The notes: generated by a model not told the origin, from the letters alone. DNA of 21,810 nt from Thoreauomyces humboldtii (GCA_027596035.1 JADGJA010000355.1:1-21810); one strand, 5' to 3'; shown: positions 1-17,956, numbered from the stretch's first letter. Numbers and translations are program-made.

Positions 1-762
1 AATGAATAGGGTATGGAGGTACTAAGAAGTAGGAAGTGCTGGGGCTAGACAGTCTGATAGCAAGACAGGATGCGGGATGCTGGAAAGAGAGCGAGGGCAT
101 GGATGAGAGGGGTTTTATATGAAGACAATGAAAGAAGACGTTTGCCTACCTGGCTATCTTCTTTGGTTTACCATGCTCCCAGAAGATTCCGCATGGCCTG
201 AATCCTTTTTTTTTCTCATTTGCGCCGGTTCGCTTTGGTCAAAGGGATCCGAAAGTCCGCGACCTGGCACAAGAAGTATCAAAAAAGCGAATATGTTTCT
301 GGGCTCGAGAGCACGAGACTGCACCTGCCATGCGGCTTCTGTCGTTCTGTTCTTTTTCCCCCTGGCTTGACCTCCACCTACCCTTCGGCTGTGCGACGCA
401 GTAATCTGTGACTCGTAGAACAAATTGCAGAGCAGGGTTTCTCGAGTCTTTCTTGAGTCTGCCATGCAGCCCTCATCGTACTCGAGAGACTGACAGGTCA
501 CCGAGTAATTTGGCCCGTCAAACAGCCAGACCGACCTGCGCTTCTGCAATGTTCCTGAGCTAGGAATTCCTGCTATTTCAGGTTGCAATGCGACAACATG
601 GCAGGGGGATTCTCCTCACGCAATGCTAGGGGATGACAGGACCTCTGAGGATCGGCAAGACCTCTGTCGAAAAGGTTGCACAAACGTAGATTTGCTACGT
701 ATCATCGGCTATGCTATGAAAGGATGTCTATATGTATCAGAAGAATATCTACCGAGGGAGAG
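1..762. other. Intergenic region, no supported gene
   Basis: I see no gene that I can support here. The longest open frame (minus, 154-588, 144 codons) has no ATG at its 5' end and opens on TTG. I recognise no domain in it, and no splice-linked exon beside it gives a familiar protein. The stretch should contain the LTN1 3' end on its right side and the promoter of a leftward gene on its left side. A T-rich run lies near 206-216. Confidence 0.5.
113..119 (-). promoter_or_regulatory. TATA box of a leftward gene lying off the window
   Basis: On the minus strand the sequence reads ATATAAAACC. About 110 nt of pyrimidine-rich DNA follow, running to the left edge, which looks like a fungal core promoter and 5' leader. 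A minus-strand ATG at 98-100 opens a frame to the edge (about 34 codons). It lies only about 13 nt below the TATA box, too close to be downstream of a normal start site, so the true start codon is probably outside the window. This is a motif-based inference. Confidence 0.35.
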
Positions 763-3700
763 TCAGAATGTGGGTTGTCTGCAAAGCGGACAGGTAGATT
801 GGTTGCTCGTTCGGAACCACTGTGAAATGCGAAAAGCTGTGTGAGGAGGTTGCAAGGAGAAAGGTATTCTCCAACATCACATCAAAACAAACGAACCTTA
901 AAGAGGCAGCTAGCATGGAATTTGTGCTTGCAGGTCTTGCATTGTTTGGTCGGTAAAGTGCGGTCGATAACCCCAATGACCGAGTAACAAATCGCACAGT
1001 CCTCAACCCCTAAAAGTCGGAATATTGAGCGACGGATGAGTGAGAGCAAGGTCCATGAAAAGCGATACGGAAAACCTACCTTTGAAATGCAGCGAAATAT
1101 TTTTGCCGTAAAGTTTTACGGCATCGGCGATGCTTCCATTTTGACTGGCAATGACGGCGCTGGCACTCAGAAGCCACGCTCGCCATCGTGCCTCGCTGAT
1201 TCCAGCGGCGCGTCCGCCTGCGGCAGCCGCACCGGTGCCACTGTCTACATCCACTTGTCGGAGAGGAAACGTCGGTGGTAAACGAATCAGCATTTCCAAA
1301 GTGGCGTCTTCCACTGTGTAGGAGGCGCAGACTTCGTTCCCGGATTTGCTGACTTTGATGACAAGGTCCTCCACATCTGCCATTCCCGATTTTTGGACAA
1401 TTTCGACCTCCGTGCGAATCAGCAGAGGACTAAAGTGCTTCTCTGTATAGCTGGAAAGAGGGACACACCATGTCGCAGGTTGAGATGAAGTCAGAGCCGT
1501 CGAAATTGAGCCTTTTCTCACCTTTCCACGGCAATGGTCAGCTGCCGATTCTTGCATTCCGCCCACCATATGCGCACAAGCGATGGAACATTTCGAAGCG
1601 CTTTCCAGTACGCATGCGCGGCTAATAAAGGGAAAGCTACGTGCGATTCTTCATCGAACCCTCGCACGTCGTACTGATCCACCTCCCAACGTGTCAAATC
1701 GAACGGCGTACGTGTCCATCCGACACCAAGGATAAGAAACACGTTGTCCAGCAATTGCGGTATGACGTTGAGATGCCTCATGTGCGCAACATAAGCAGCT
1801 TTCAAATCGTAAGTCTTGATAACTCATATTTTAGCATGCACGTTAAAAACGAATCGAACGTGCTGAGACATACCGCATCTTCCACGTGATCGAATAGAAT
1901 CAGAGTGGCCAGCAGATACCCGAGCATGTCGCTATGAGTCTGTGTATGTGTGGTAAGCAGTCGGGACTCAAAGAAACTTGAAACAGTAAACGTACACCAT
2001 CAAAGCTATCCGAGTCTGGACCTGGAGTATGTATATCGAAATCCCACGGCGCAACCGCACGAGACAATGCGGCAACAAGAGCCGATGGAACCTTGGCTTC
2101 ATCCGAGCTTGCGACAACCACGGTTTGGATCGGGGCACCTTCCTCGTCGACTTGCTGAGCGCTAGCTGCCCGCATTTCCACGCGAAGGGAGGCGGCCTGG
2201 ACATGTTCAGACGTCAACCGCCGCAGAAGTCCGTAAACGACAACTTGGACTTGAGCACTCGGCAAATAAAGCATGCCGCAAAGCTGCAGATCGTTCCAGT
2301 CAGTTAACGCGACTGAAGAGAGATGAATTATGACTGATACCATACTTGAGCAAAGGGATCAACGCTCAACAAGATATCCTCCTTCACTGCAGCAGAGTTG
2401 TGTGCCAGGGATTCCAGGAGCCGGAGAAAGGAGGTCGTTGGGGATTCCGTCTCACGTATATCTGCGAATAACGCATCAATAATTGTTATCCAAGATAAGG
2501 ATAGTCGAATGTTACCTTGAGAAACGAAGAGCTTCAAAATGGACCTTTCCATAACCACCTGGCTATCAGCAAAAGTTGTAAACGCGTCAGCATAGGTCTC
2601 TTGCGCGCTCAACAGGGCTTGGTAAACGGCGAGTTTGTAGTAAAGAAGCACTTGATGCGTCCCGGTTTCGACATTTGCTTCCTGCAAATATGTAGATCAG
2701 GAATTCTGCACGCAGCTATGCACCCATTCGGTAGACCGTACGGTTATCCAGTGTTTGCAGAGCGAGGTGACGAAGCTCCCGAGATTGATCCCAATGTCGA
2801 CGTCCTTGATTACTCCGGCGATGAAAATGGCTACCTCTTTGTCAAGATCGCCGCGATCCTCGGCTCCGACAACTGTGCCGTTCTGCTCATACCAGCCGCG
2901 CACACGTCGCAGAAGCTCCACCACCTTGTTCGCCGGCAAAATCGCAACGATTGGTGAAGGGCCAAATCCGAATCCTGTGTTTGCTTGAGGGTTGTAAAGT
3001 CCTAACAAGGCGTTGATGATGGACATGTACGCGGAGGCTGGTAAAGGGGCAACAATCGTGAGCTCAGCGTTCTTGCCGACCGAACTTGACAATTTACCAG
3101 ACCAACAAACCTGCAGAGTAGTAGCCGTTAAGATTCCCAGCTTGCCCAATCTTGCTGATAACCCGCAATACGGCGCTTTGCCTTGCGGTCTGCGATGATT
3201 GCTGCAACAGCTTGGGAGCCAGTAAAGCAACCAGAGCAGACGAGCAGTTTGGATGCTGCTCGATTGCATCCGCGACGAAGGTCACCCAAACAGACGCGCA
3301 CTCTGACGGAAGGTCGGCGATCGCAAAAATCTCAACAAATATCGCACGCAGGGCGAGACAATAATCAGGATCATCAATCAGTGATTCCGAGAAGGCGGAC
3401 AAGACCGCTGATTCCAGGAGGATCGTAGAGGGCGGGACGTCATCTCCACCAAGAGTCTTTCCATAGGTCAAGGCGAGAGCCCGGTGCCACTCTACGGTTT
3501 TGCATGCTTCGGTAGTCTCTACCAGGGTACTCAGCAGCTTGGAAATCTCGAAGTCCGTATGCTCAGCGAGACTAGACACGATGGTCCCGGTCGATGCTTC
3601 TTTGATGAATGTTTGGAAGCATAGCAGCTCCACTGCGACCGAGGCATCTGCGGTTTCCAGCTCTGATTTGGAAAGCAACGCTGCAGCCACAGTAGCAAGC

Positions 3701-6700
3701 CTGCCATAAACCGTAAATCCCTGGGTGTCCGTAGGCACCGTTCGAACCTCATTCTCGGAAACATGCGCTTTCGAAAGCGTGACCAACGGTTCAAGGATTC
3801 CCCGGGTAGCGTCAACGTTGACCCGTGAGGCTCGCAACGTTTTCCAGCAGACCTTGTCACCTAACAAGCTGCGACGAACACGGCTCTGTTGCGCGGGATC
3901 GGACGCTTCGAGTTCGGCGATGGTTTGCGCATAAGCGGTGAGACTCGAAATTCTACGATGAAATCTTAGTAAGGGAATCTGGAAACATGTTCGATGCTTC
4001 GACTGACCCTCCCGTGTAAGTTATGTCCTCAAGATATGAGCGCCATGTGGCAGAGAGAGTATCAATGAGAGAAGCAATGCTCTCTGCGTTTTCCCTTGCT
4101 GCCCGAGCCACGGTGAGCCACACGGCCTTCGCGGTCTCAATCAAAGACTCCATCTGAGCGTCTCCTGGCTGGCCCAACGATATGGCATCCGGTCGAAGAC
4201 TTGCCGTTGCAAGTATATCTGGAAGCATTGGCCAGAAGACACAAAGTTTTGCGGAATCCATGGTGAGGGCACTTTCGATGATTCTAAGTATCGCGATGAC
4301 GCGCCGTGGCCGAAGCTCGTAGGGAGCACTATCGCTATGCAGAAAGACCTGATTCAAGCGGGCCAGTTCTGATGACGCATCTTCCAGAATCGTTGCTCGA
4401 CTGGACGAAGACAGCATTGGCAAATCTAAAGACAAGCAATATGAACATTACGGGCCTGATCTCTTGCTCAAGCTCCGTGCCAAGATACCTTCATTGCAAA
4501 TCATGGCGATAGCTATGATGTCCTGAATACTGCCAGTGGTGGCATTTTCACTGCCCAACCGCTTCTGGTACAGCTCAAAGATGTATGTTTCGAGATCCGG
4601 ATCTCGAAGATCAAACGAGCTCCGAACATGCTGCTGATGGACCTGTGTACGCGTTGCTGTCAGGCAAGGGCTCGGTCGTTCAGGTGTGTAAGGGCTGTCC
4701 ATACCTCCTTCAAAACCGCGGAAATGCTCTCGAGCTTATCCGTGCCGGAAAGGGTATTGAGCACGCGGAGCACGCTTTGCCAGCTTTTTCGAAATTCGTC
4801 GGTTTGATCGGTGGAGAGTTGTCCAATGTAAACAACGGCGATGTCGAGCATGTGAGGTATTGCCTCATGGTTTTTCTGCGCAAGTTCCGGCAGTTTTGAG
4901 ACCGTGAAATCAGAAACGGCTGCGGCTGTCGCGTCATCTTCGAAAAGAGAACTGGCAAACTTCTCCGAAACTAGTCTGGCGAACCGGGCCATTTGTACAA
5001 GGGAATCTAGCAACGGGCAAACTTAGCAGATGCCGAACAGGAATCAAGAACACAAAAGGACCACAAAAGGACCACAGGACCACTTACCATCATCCTTTAA
5101 GCCAGACATGCATTCAGTAAACAACTCCGAGACTATCGTCTCCACTTGACTCTGTTGAGTAAGCCGGAGTGTTAAGCTCGAATAGTTATTTAGAAAGTAA
5201 GTTGTCTCGCACCTTCACGGTATGAGCATCGCCAGCTGAAGCGGCCGAGTGCAGGGTGGCGAGGAAATCCACGCTAGCACTCGCTAAGGTATCAGCACTC
5301 GTACATGGCAATGGCTCTCCTCTATGATTTTTGCTTTGAATGACGCCGGTTGAAAGTGTGTTATGTATTTTCGCCATGATCTCGCGGATAGTGCTTCCTA
5401 CAGGAGATGAGATCAGCTTACATACAAGACTTGCATTGACAAATGCCCCGTCCTTACCTTCCACCTGTGTGCTTAAGGATAACTTTACAATGTTGCGGGT
5501 TGAGGCTTCCATCAATGACTCCGAAGCAGCGGCCTGAGGCAAGGGCATACATAAACGAAAGTCGCGACATTTGTTTGGTCTAGCTCCAGTTACCTTTAAA
5601 GGAAAGAAGACATCGTTGATTGGTCGCATAATGTCATTCTGCACAATGGTCTGCCGTCTTTCCTCTGATCTATCGATTAGCAAGAGAACATCAGTGTTGG
5701 ATTTAGCGATGTAGACCCCCCCAAGTGCATTACCCATTTTGAATCAGGGCAAAGGCCACACATTCCCAGTACGACTCGAACAGTAAAGTAACGCTGCCCT
5801 TTTCCAAAGCGTTGCTCTGGAGTCCCGACCAGACGGCCGGGAAAAAGCCGGTCTGAAATTCCTGACTAGCCAGCAACTTCCGCAAGGTCTTCGTCAGACA
5901 AAGACCACCAATCAATTTCGAGGTGCATTTATCCACTCACCTCCGGGGAAAGGTGGGCGATAAGAGGCAACAGACTGGGATAGGTCACCGAAGCGGACCC
6001 GTATGCCGCATTTTGCAAAAAGGTGTAAAGCTTTGCAAGCAGAGGCTTCTTTCTTGACGCGATGACCCAAGACTCTGGAAAAGCCCTGGTGAACAGCAGA
6101 AGTGACTCCCACATGTCACCGTGATTCGCAATCTCCGTGTCTGCGAAAACCCGCCCGGGAAATACGGGGGCCACCATCTCCAGCCGACTGGACAAGATAC
6201 TGGGATCCTTTAGCGTCGAGCTTCTGATGAAACCATAGAAGGCTCTCCGGATAGACGGCTGCTCGTGTTGCCCCAATTTCCAGAACTTTGGTTCGTCGTA
6301 GAGCTGCGCGCTACTTCCGGCCTCCTTTGCCATCGCCTCGTTGGGCAATTGTCCTAGAGCGCAACGTCAGCATAGGTTTCAGTCGCAAAGTAGAGTTGCG
6401 ATTCACACATACCTATTAGTGCGCCCAACACCAAAACAGACCCGGAAACGACTCGTGCATATCGAGATTGCATGTCCTCCGGTGACGTGAACCGCGGATC
6501 ACCTGGAAGCTAGAGATGTCAGCTTGCCCCTTCCGGCTGGTTATCCGCACCCCACGTACTCAGAGTCTCCGGGGTCTGATGGAGCACATTTTCTATGACG
6601 AACCGCAAGATGTCGGGCAAGCAAAAGGTAAGGACGTCTGATTGCTTCGTAGGAAATGCGCTCTACAATGATGGCGTCAGCAGATGGGTATAGGTAGCAA

Positions 6701-7342
6701 GCGGCAGTTGCCGAAGTACCTGGAACGCGGCCTGAGCAAGTCGTGCAACTTCCTTGTGCGGATCTTGTTGCGTCAAGAGCCAAGACCCAATCAGGGTCTT
6801 CAAGTGTGGTGCTAACTGCTTCCTCATCTTCTGGACGAGTGCCAGATGCGCGGTCCCGGTCATTTCGCGGACCTTACGGTCGGCATCAGTACTGAGACGG
6901 TTGTAGGTCTTTGGCTATAGAAGACCAGTATAGTTGAATTCCTGGTCACGACGTGACTCATCGCCCTATTCTGCTTCTTACCCAGGCGGAGAGAAAGGTT
7001 CCCACAGTGTCCACGTCCGCATTGTCGATGAAGGAGGCTAGTTCTTCCAAGGCTTTTACTCGGGTGATATTATCGCGCTTCGAGAATCGTTTGAATAGGA
7101 CTTTGACCTCGACGGGCGCTTGAGTCAAATCGAAATCTTCGCTGCTTCCGAATGCCGGTGCCCCTGTAGGAGTCGGAAAGCCAAAACCCAGCGGAGTGGT
7201 GGCAAGTAGGTCGGCTGCTCGGCTGCTCGTAGTTCAGAGATCAGTTTCCGACCACATTGCGGCTAAGTAAAAATCTAGGTGTTCACCTGCTGGCAGCAGG
7301 CTGCTGGTTTCCCTTCACTCGTTGACCCTTTTCTCTTCCCAT
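763..7342 (-). CDS. LTN1: E3 ubiquitin-protein ligase listerin (Ltn1/Rkr1), multi-exon
   Basis: Listerin is the RING E3 of the ribosome quality-control complex. It binds 60S subunits that carry stalled nascent chains and ubiquitinates those chains for Cdc48 extraction. The N-terminus is a short first exon (ATG at 7340-7342, [13 protein letters not shown]) ending at GTGAAC near 7285. It joins an exon reading SSRAADLLA, then the listerin signature [13 protein letters not shown] and [11 protein letters not shown] long HEAT-like helical middle spans many exons. The C-terminus carries [15 protein letters not shown] and then a RING of C4HC3 type split over two exons: CAIC, CKTC, KFH, ASC (exon 897-1009) and [13 protein letters not shown] (exon 763-819, stop TGA at 763-765). 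The product is roughly 1,800 residues, usual for the family, and no disabling mutation is apparent. Internal exon borders are approximate; the first and last are well defined by GT/AG and frame. The gene is followed, with the same orientation upstream, by the Polo kinase gene. Confidence 0.93.
5051..5083. repeat. Short tandem repeat in an LTN1 intron
   Basis: The 11-mer CACAAAAGGAC occurs twice in tandem, followed by a shortened copy CACAGGAC and a partial CAC. On the coding (minus) strand the array starts immediately after a GTAAGT 5' splice site of LTN1, so it lies wholly inside an intron. Confidence 0.75.
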
Positions 7343-7646
7343 ATGAAAGACTAGAAGTTCCCAAAAAGAGTTGTAAATGGCTAGGAATGCAAGAAAGTTG
7401 AGGGGGTTGGGGGGAGCAGGAGGCCAGCGGAAATGTGCGTCAGCGCTTTAGACTGTGCGGACTGTGCCACAGCATCTACACCCAGATCTACACACTTGCT
7501 GCTTGTGGCCGCATGGATAACTCACCGCGTAATGCGCGGGTGACAGCGGGGCTCATGGCCATCCTGTGCATACAGTACGCTCCCTCCACCGCCGTTTCAT
7601 TTCCAATCCGGGAAAAGCCCAAAGATGAGGCTACGGACGTATTAAG
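7343..7646. other. Intergenic region between PLK and LTN1
   Basis: This 304-nt gap separates two minus-strand genes. It must contain the 3' end of the Polo kinase transcript and the LTN1 promoter. I see no clear TATA box and no credible ORF. A G-rich run lies near 7399-7425. Confidence 0.5.
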
Positions 7647-11091
<3,445 letters not shown>

Positions 11092-11781
11092 GGTGGGTTC
11101 CCTATACGCTCCCCAAGCTTTCGGGATGACAGCAACGTTCAAGGCCGCGGTTTGGATATTGTAGTGGCTTCAGTTTCGGCTGCTCGATTGAAGGTGTTTG
11201 CGACGATGGGAAGGAAACTGCGCGCACGATGGCTTCGCTCGAATGGAAAGGCGAAAGATGCCTGCGCGATATTTTCCGGGTCAGGTCGAGCGGAGGTGCT
11301 TTGCGAAGGCAGATGGACGACTTAGTGCGGTAAGAGCAGGGGATCTCGAAGGGGTTCTGCGCACGTATCTGGGGTTTGGCAGGGACGAAGGGCAGACGCA
11401 AGGGCAGACGAAGGAGGAAAAAGGGGGCAGCAAAGCAGTCCGAGAACGATCGGCACGCTGCTTTCGGACATCCTCCCACCAACCAGGGACGCGTCGCGTT
11501 CGAGGGCAGCCGTGTGAGGCAGCCGTTCAGGTCAGGCGACGATGAAAGCAGTCCTAGGCAACTGGCTTGACCTTCAGAGTGACGACTAGGTGTGCGACGC
11601 TCGAACGTGTACTATGATATTGCTAGCAGATGTACAGATGCGACAGGTCCAGGGAAGCCTAGTCTAATTCTACTCAAAAAACATGTACAGAACTTTCACC
11701 ACGCTGCACAGAAAGCAGCCACGGCTCCCGCATGAGGTCCTAGTTCCACTCGAAAATCTTCACCACATGCTATGGGATGTG
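11092..11781. other. Intergenic region upstream of PLK, with a short repeat and one MCB-like hexamer
   Basis: This 690-nt gap holds the YME1 3' end and the PLK promoter and leader. Open frames here, on either strand, are low-complexity Arg/Gly/Pro-rich and show no domain. An imperfect tandem repeat, AAGGGCAGACG, occurs twice near 11388-11411. A single palindromic ACGCGT lies at 11489-11494. Confidence 0.45.
11489..11494. promoter_or_regulatory. Candidate MluI cell-cycle box (ACGCGT)
   Basis: The hexamer is the core of the MBF (Mbp1/Swi6) site known from ascomycete cell-cycle promoters. It lies about 395 nt upstream of the chosen PLK start. A single hexamer in about 690 nt can occur by chance, so this is only a candidate. 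Confidence 0.2.
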
Positions 11782-14437
<2,656 letters not shown>

Positions 14438-15030
14438 CGGTGATCCTGCGGCGCGAGCTGGACCATTTTCCGGTTGTTGCGCAGATCTACGTTCATGTAT
14501 TCTGGTAGCTGAGAGTGCTCGTTTGAGCTCGGCTACGAATAAAGACGTCTCGGAAAGAGCCTGCAGCTAAAGTATGCGATCCTGTTAGGGAGCACTGGCC
14601 AAAGTGCGGTATACCTGCTTGACCTACCAGGTTGGTAGAGATCACTTGCGGGGCCGCCATCCTGTTTGCGCGGACAAGGAAGCGATTCTCTCGCTAGAAC
14701 CTTCGATCGCTGCAAGCCTTGAACGACGATCAATGAGTAGTCGTCGTGCCTTCCAGAGGGATCACTGGTTCGTTCCGTTGGTCGTGAGGATAAGTTCCGA
14801 GAAATGGTGGGTATCGCGGAGTCGTTGGAAGTCTCCCGGTTGAGGTTGACGCTGGAGTTCAGGAGTCGAGTCCGACTTCCTTTCGACAGCACTTCATTTG
14901 ACTTCGTCCGTCCAAAAGCCCATTTCGACGATCCCCCGTCCTTCAAATGTCGACATTTTGAGGCGAAGATCTTGCCATCATCTCCTGCAAGTGTCCCCAT
15001 TGAAGACTCTCGGCAGCAACGAGGCAAGCC
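14438..15030. other. Divergent intergenic region between YME1 and RPD3
   Basis: This 593-nt region must contain the 5' leaders and promoters of YME1 (leftward) and RPD3 (rightward). Open frames cross it on both strands (minus 14533-15027, plus 14604-14843), but neither resembles a known protein and they run up to or across the RPD3 start. I see no clear TATA box, which would fit housekeeping promoters. Confidence 0.45.
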
Positions 15031-17956
15031 ATGTCAGACTTTGGAAACAAGCGTCCCACCGCTGAGAGGAAGGGAAAAGTCTCCTACCAGTACCACCGTA
15101 AGTCGAAAGCTCCACACGACATCAATACCCCTCGGCCAACTGAAAGCAGCTACAGAACGTTGTCAACTTTCCATGCGCTAACAAACTTTCGGAACTCGTA
15201 GCGGACATCGGGCACTATCACTATGGAGAGAAGCACTACATGAAGGTGGGACAGGGTTGGCCGGGTCCGATGGAATATGCTCCAATATTGACTTGCTCGA
15301 GTAGCCCGCGCGAGTAAAGATGGCCCATAGTCTCGTCACGGGATACGGATTGCAGAAGAAGATGGAGATCTCGGTATGCATGTGAATCAAATGCTGGTAT
15401 CCAGCGGATCTCTCGATTGAGTCCCGTCCTGCTTCAGACACCCAGCGAGGCCACGTTCAAAGAAATGGCCAAGTTCCACTCCGACGACTACCTGGACTTC
15501 TTGCGGCGAGGTGGGGACTCATGGCAAAAGCTACTCTCGACCTCCTTCATGCTCGCCGTACCTAAACGCTACTTCTAGTAACCCCTGAGGATACGGACGA
15601 AATCATCAAGTATCAAGCTCGTTTCAATGTTGGTGACTTCTGCCCGGACTGTCCAGTTTTCGAGGGTCTTTATGACTTCTGCTCCATTTCTGCTGGCGGC
15701 TCGATAGGTTCGGCGTTTATGTTTCCTTTCTATCCGTGCGAGGTTTCTATGTCTGACACTTAGGGCTTAGCTGCGGCGAAAAAGCTGAATACCGGTCAAG
15801 CCGACATTGCCATCAATTGGGGCGGTGGCCTTCATCATGCAAAGCGCGGCGAAGCATCTGGGTTCTGTTACGTGAACGATATCGTTTTGTCCATATTAGA
15901 ACTCCTGAAGTAAGTGACTTGTGCGGCGACTTCAAGATGGCAAGCCACTAAACCAATCTTCGAGCAGATATCATCAACGAGTGCTCTACATTGATACGGA
16001 CGTACATCATGGAGACGGAGTAGAGGAGGCGTTTTACACGAACGATCGGGTCATGACTGTTTCCTTCCATAAGTTTGGCGAGTTCTTCCCAGGGACTGGA
16101 GCTCTTAACGTATGATCCCACCGGATATCTTCTGTGGATCGTCGAACTGTAATTCATACAGATTCTTAGGATGTCGGCATCGGCAAAGGAAAGCATTACT
16201 CGATCAATGTCCCACTCAATGACGGTAGGCCCAGTTCCACGTGCCAGCTGCGTGATCAAGTAACTGACTTTTTTTCCAAAGGCATCGACGATCAGTCCTA
16301 TGAGAAACTATATCGATCGGTAAAACAGGCTGCTCAGTCTCGGTCTGTCGCTTAGTGTCTGATGTTGTTGTATGGTGTTTAGGTGATCTCACACGTCATG
16401 GAATGGTATCGGCCTGGGGCCGTCGTGCTGCAGTTGGGCGCCGACTCTCTCGTGGGCGATCGATTAGGCGCTTTCAACCTGTCTATGCGAGGTTTGCCCA
16501 GCGACCTTGCTGTGTCCCTTCAAATGATGCGCAACGCACAGCTTACTTACATAATTAATCGTCTTTAGGTCACGCGCAATCGGTCGAATACATGAAGACT
16601 TTCAACGTGCCCCTGATTCTTCTCGGCGGTGGAGGGTATACCGTCCGAAACGTAGCACGAGCTTGGTGCTATGAGACTAGTCTGGCACTCGGAGTCGAGG
16701 TTCCAGAAGGTAAGCAATCCCACTTATGGATTGATATAAGATCTCGTACTGATTTTAACCTTCTGCAGACCTACCGTTTCACGAATACTACGAATATTAC
16801 ACGCCCGAGTACCGGCTAGATATCCCAGCTAGTAATATGGAGAATCTCAATACTCGGGAATATTTGGAGAAGATTAAGTAAGTGCGCTGACGATATCATG
16901 TGCATGACACTAGCTGACTGGGTACTGTAGTATCGCCGTTTTGGAAAATTTGAGACATGTAGCGCATGCACCTAGCGTTCAAATGCATCGTAAGTCGTGG
17001 TCCATACTTCTTCTCGTACCCAGACAGCAGCCCTTAACTTTTGCTTGCAGATGTGCCTTTCGACGAATGGTCCTCAAACGATGAGGAGGAGGACAAGGAC
17101 GAGCGAATCACGCGTAAGTTATTGAAGCATGCTATGTGATTCTGATTTTTTCTTGCGGTGCTCATTTCTAACATCTTATGTTTGATCTACAGAGAGCATG
17201 TCGGACAAGTACCGAATTCCGGAAAACGGACTCTCAGATTCTGAGGACGAGGGAGGCGGCCGCAGGGATCGTCAGTCCTTCCGCAACGCAAAGCATAAGG
17301 AGATTCGAGAGCGGCAACGAGTAGCCGCTGAGGCTGCGGGCGGCGCGTCTCCAATACCCCGTCGCGCGCAGCGTGAAAGGAACGGCGCGCGCGAACTAGA
17401 TAGTAACGGTCAACTCCGGCCTGGTCGTCCCCTGTCACCATCCAAGCTTGCTTCGAAACGGCAGTTACAACTCCCTGCCATAGAAGGAGACCCAATGGTT
17501 CCCGAATACGGCGGCGACACCACTGTATTGGGAGGTGGAGACGACGACGACGCCAACATGGCCGATGCGGAACCCGAGGATGACGACACAATGGACGTGG
17601 ACGAGGAACCGATTGTTCCTGTCAAGCGTCCCTCTCTCAGCCTCGGAGGGTACGTGGCCGAGTCGCAGCTTAACAGCGTCGACTATCAGAACGCCGCTGA
17701 GGCTGCGAAGGACAACGAAGACGCCGGGTCCTCGTATTCTCAGGAGATGATCCCGACTGACGAGGCGCTGCAAGACACAAATGCTGCTTCCGATCCGGCC
17801 CCGTCGCTCGCCTCCCTTTCGTCTGTGCCGGCTGTAAGCACGCCTGCCCTTGACACCCCCGTTCTGGCACCGTCTAGCATCGGGTCCCTTGGGGCAACGG
17901 CAGCCACGGGGGTCATCGACTCTGATGCAATGGATGAGCAGGCACCGAATCTTTGA
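15031..17956 (+). CDS. RPD3: Class I histone deacetylase (Rpd3/HDAC1 type), 15 exons
   Basis: This is a zinc-dependent lysine deacetylase, the catalytic subunit of Sin3/Rpd3-type corepressor complexes. Exons: 15031-15097, 15202-15245, 15305-15373, 15438-15510, 15579-15707, 15771-15909, 15968-16109, 16170-16224, 16282-16319, 16383-16491, 16569-16709, 16769-16877, 16931-16989, 17051-17113 and 17193-17956. They sum to 2001 nt, or 666 residues, with every junction GT..AG and in frame. The active-site set is complete: [14 protein letters not shown] (His pair), DTDVHHGDG (Zn ligands), LGADSL (Zn Asp) and GGGGYT (catalytic Tyr). [12 protein letters not shown] and [11 protein letters not shown] place it with Rpd3/HDAC1 rather than Hos2/HDAC3. 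Oddities: loop 1 reads KHYMKPARVKM where HPMKPHRIRM is usual, and [11 protein letters not shown] has about three extra residues. The last exon is a tail of about 250 residues, acidic and Ser/Pro/Ala-rich, opening with SDSEDEGGG as in HDAC1. Confidence 0.95.

Noticed and set aside
154..588. 144-codon minus-strand frame as a small protein gene
   Set aside because: There is no ATG at the 5' end. I found no upstream exon giving a signal peptide or known motif, and the composition is unremarkable.
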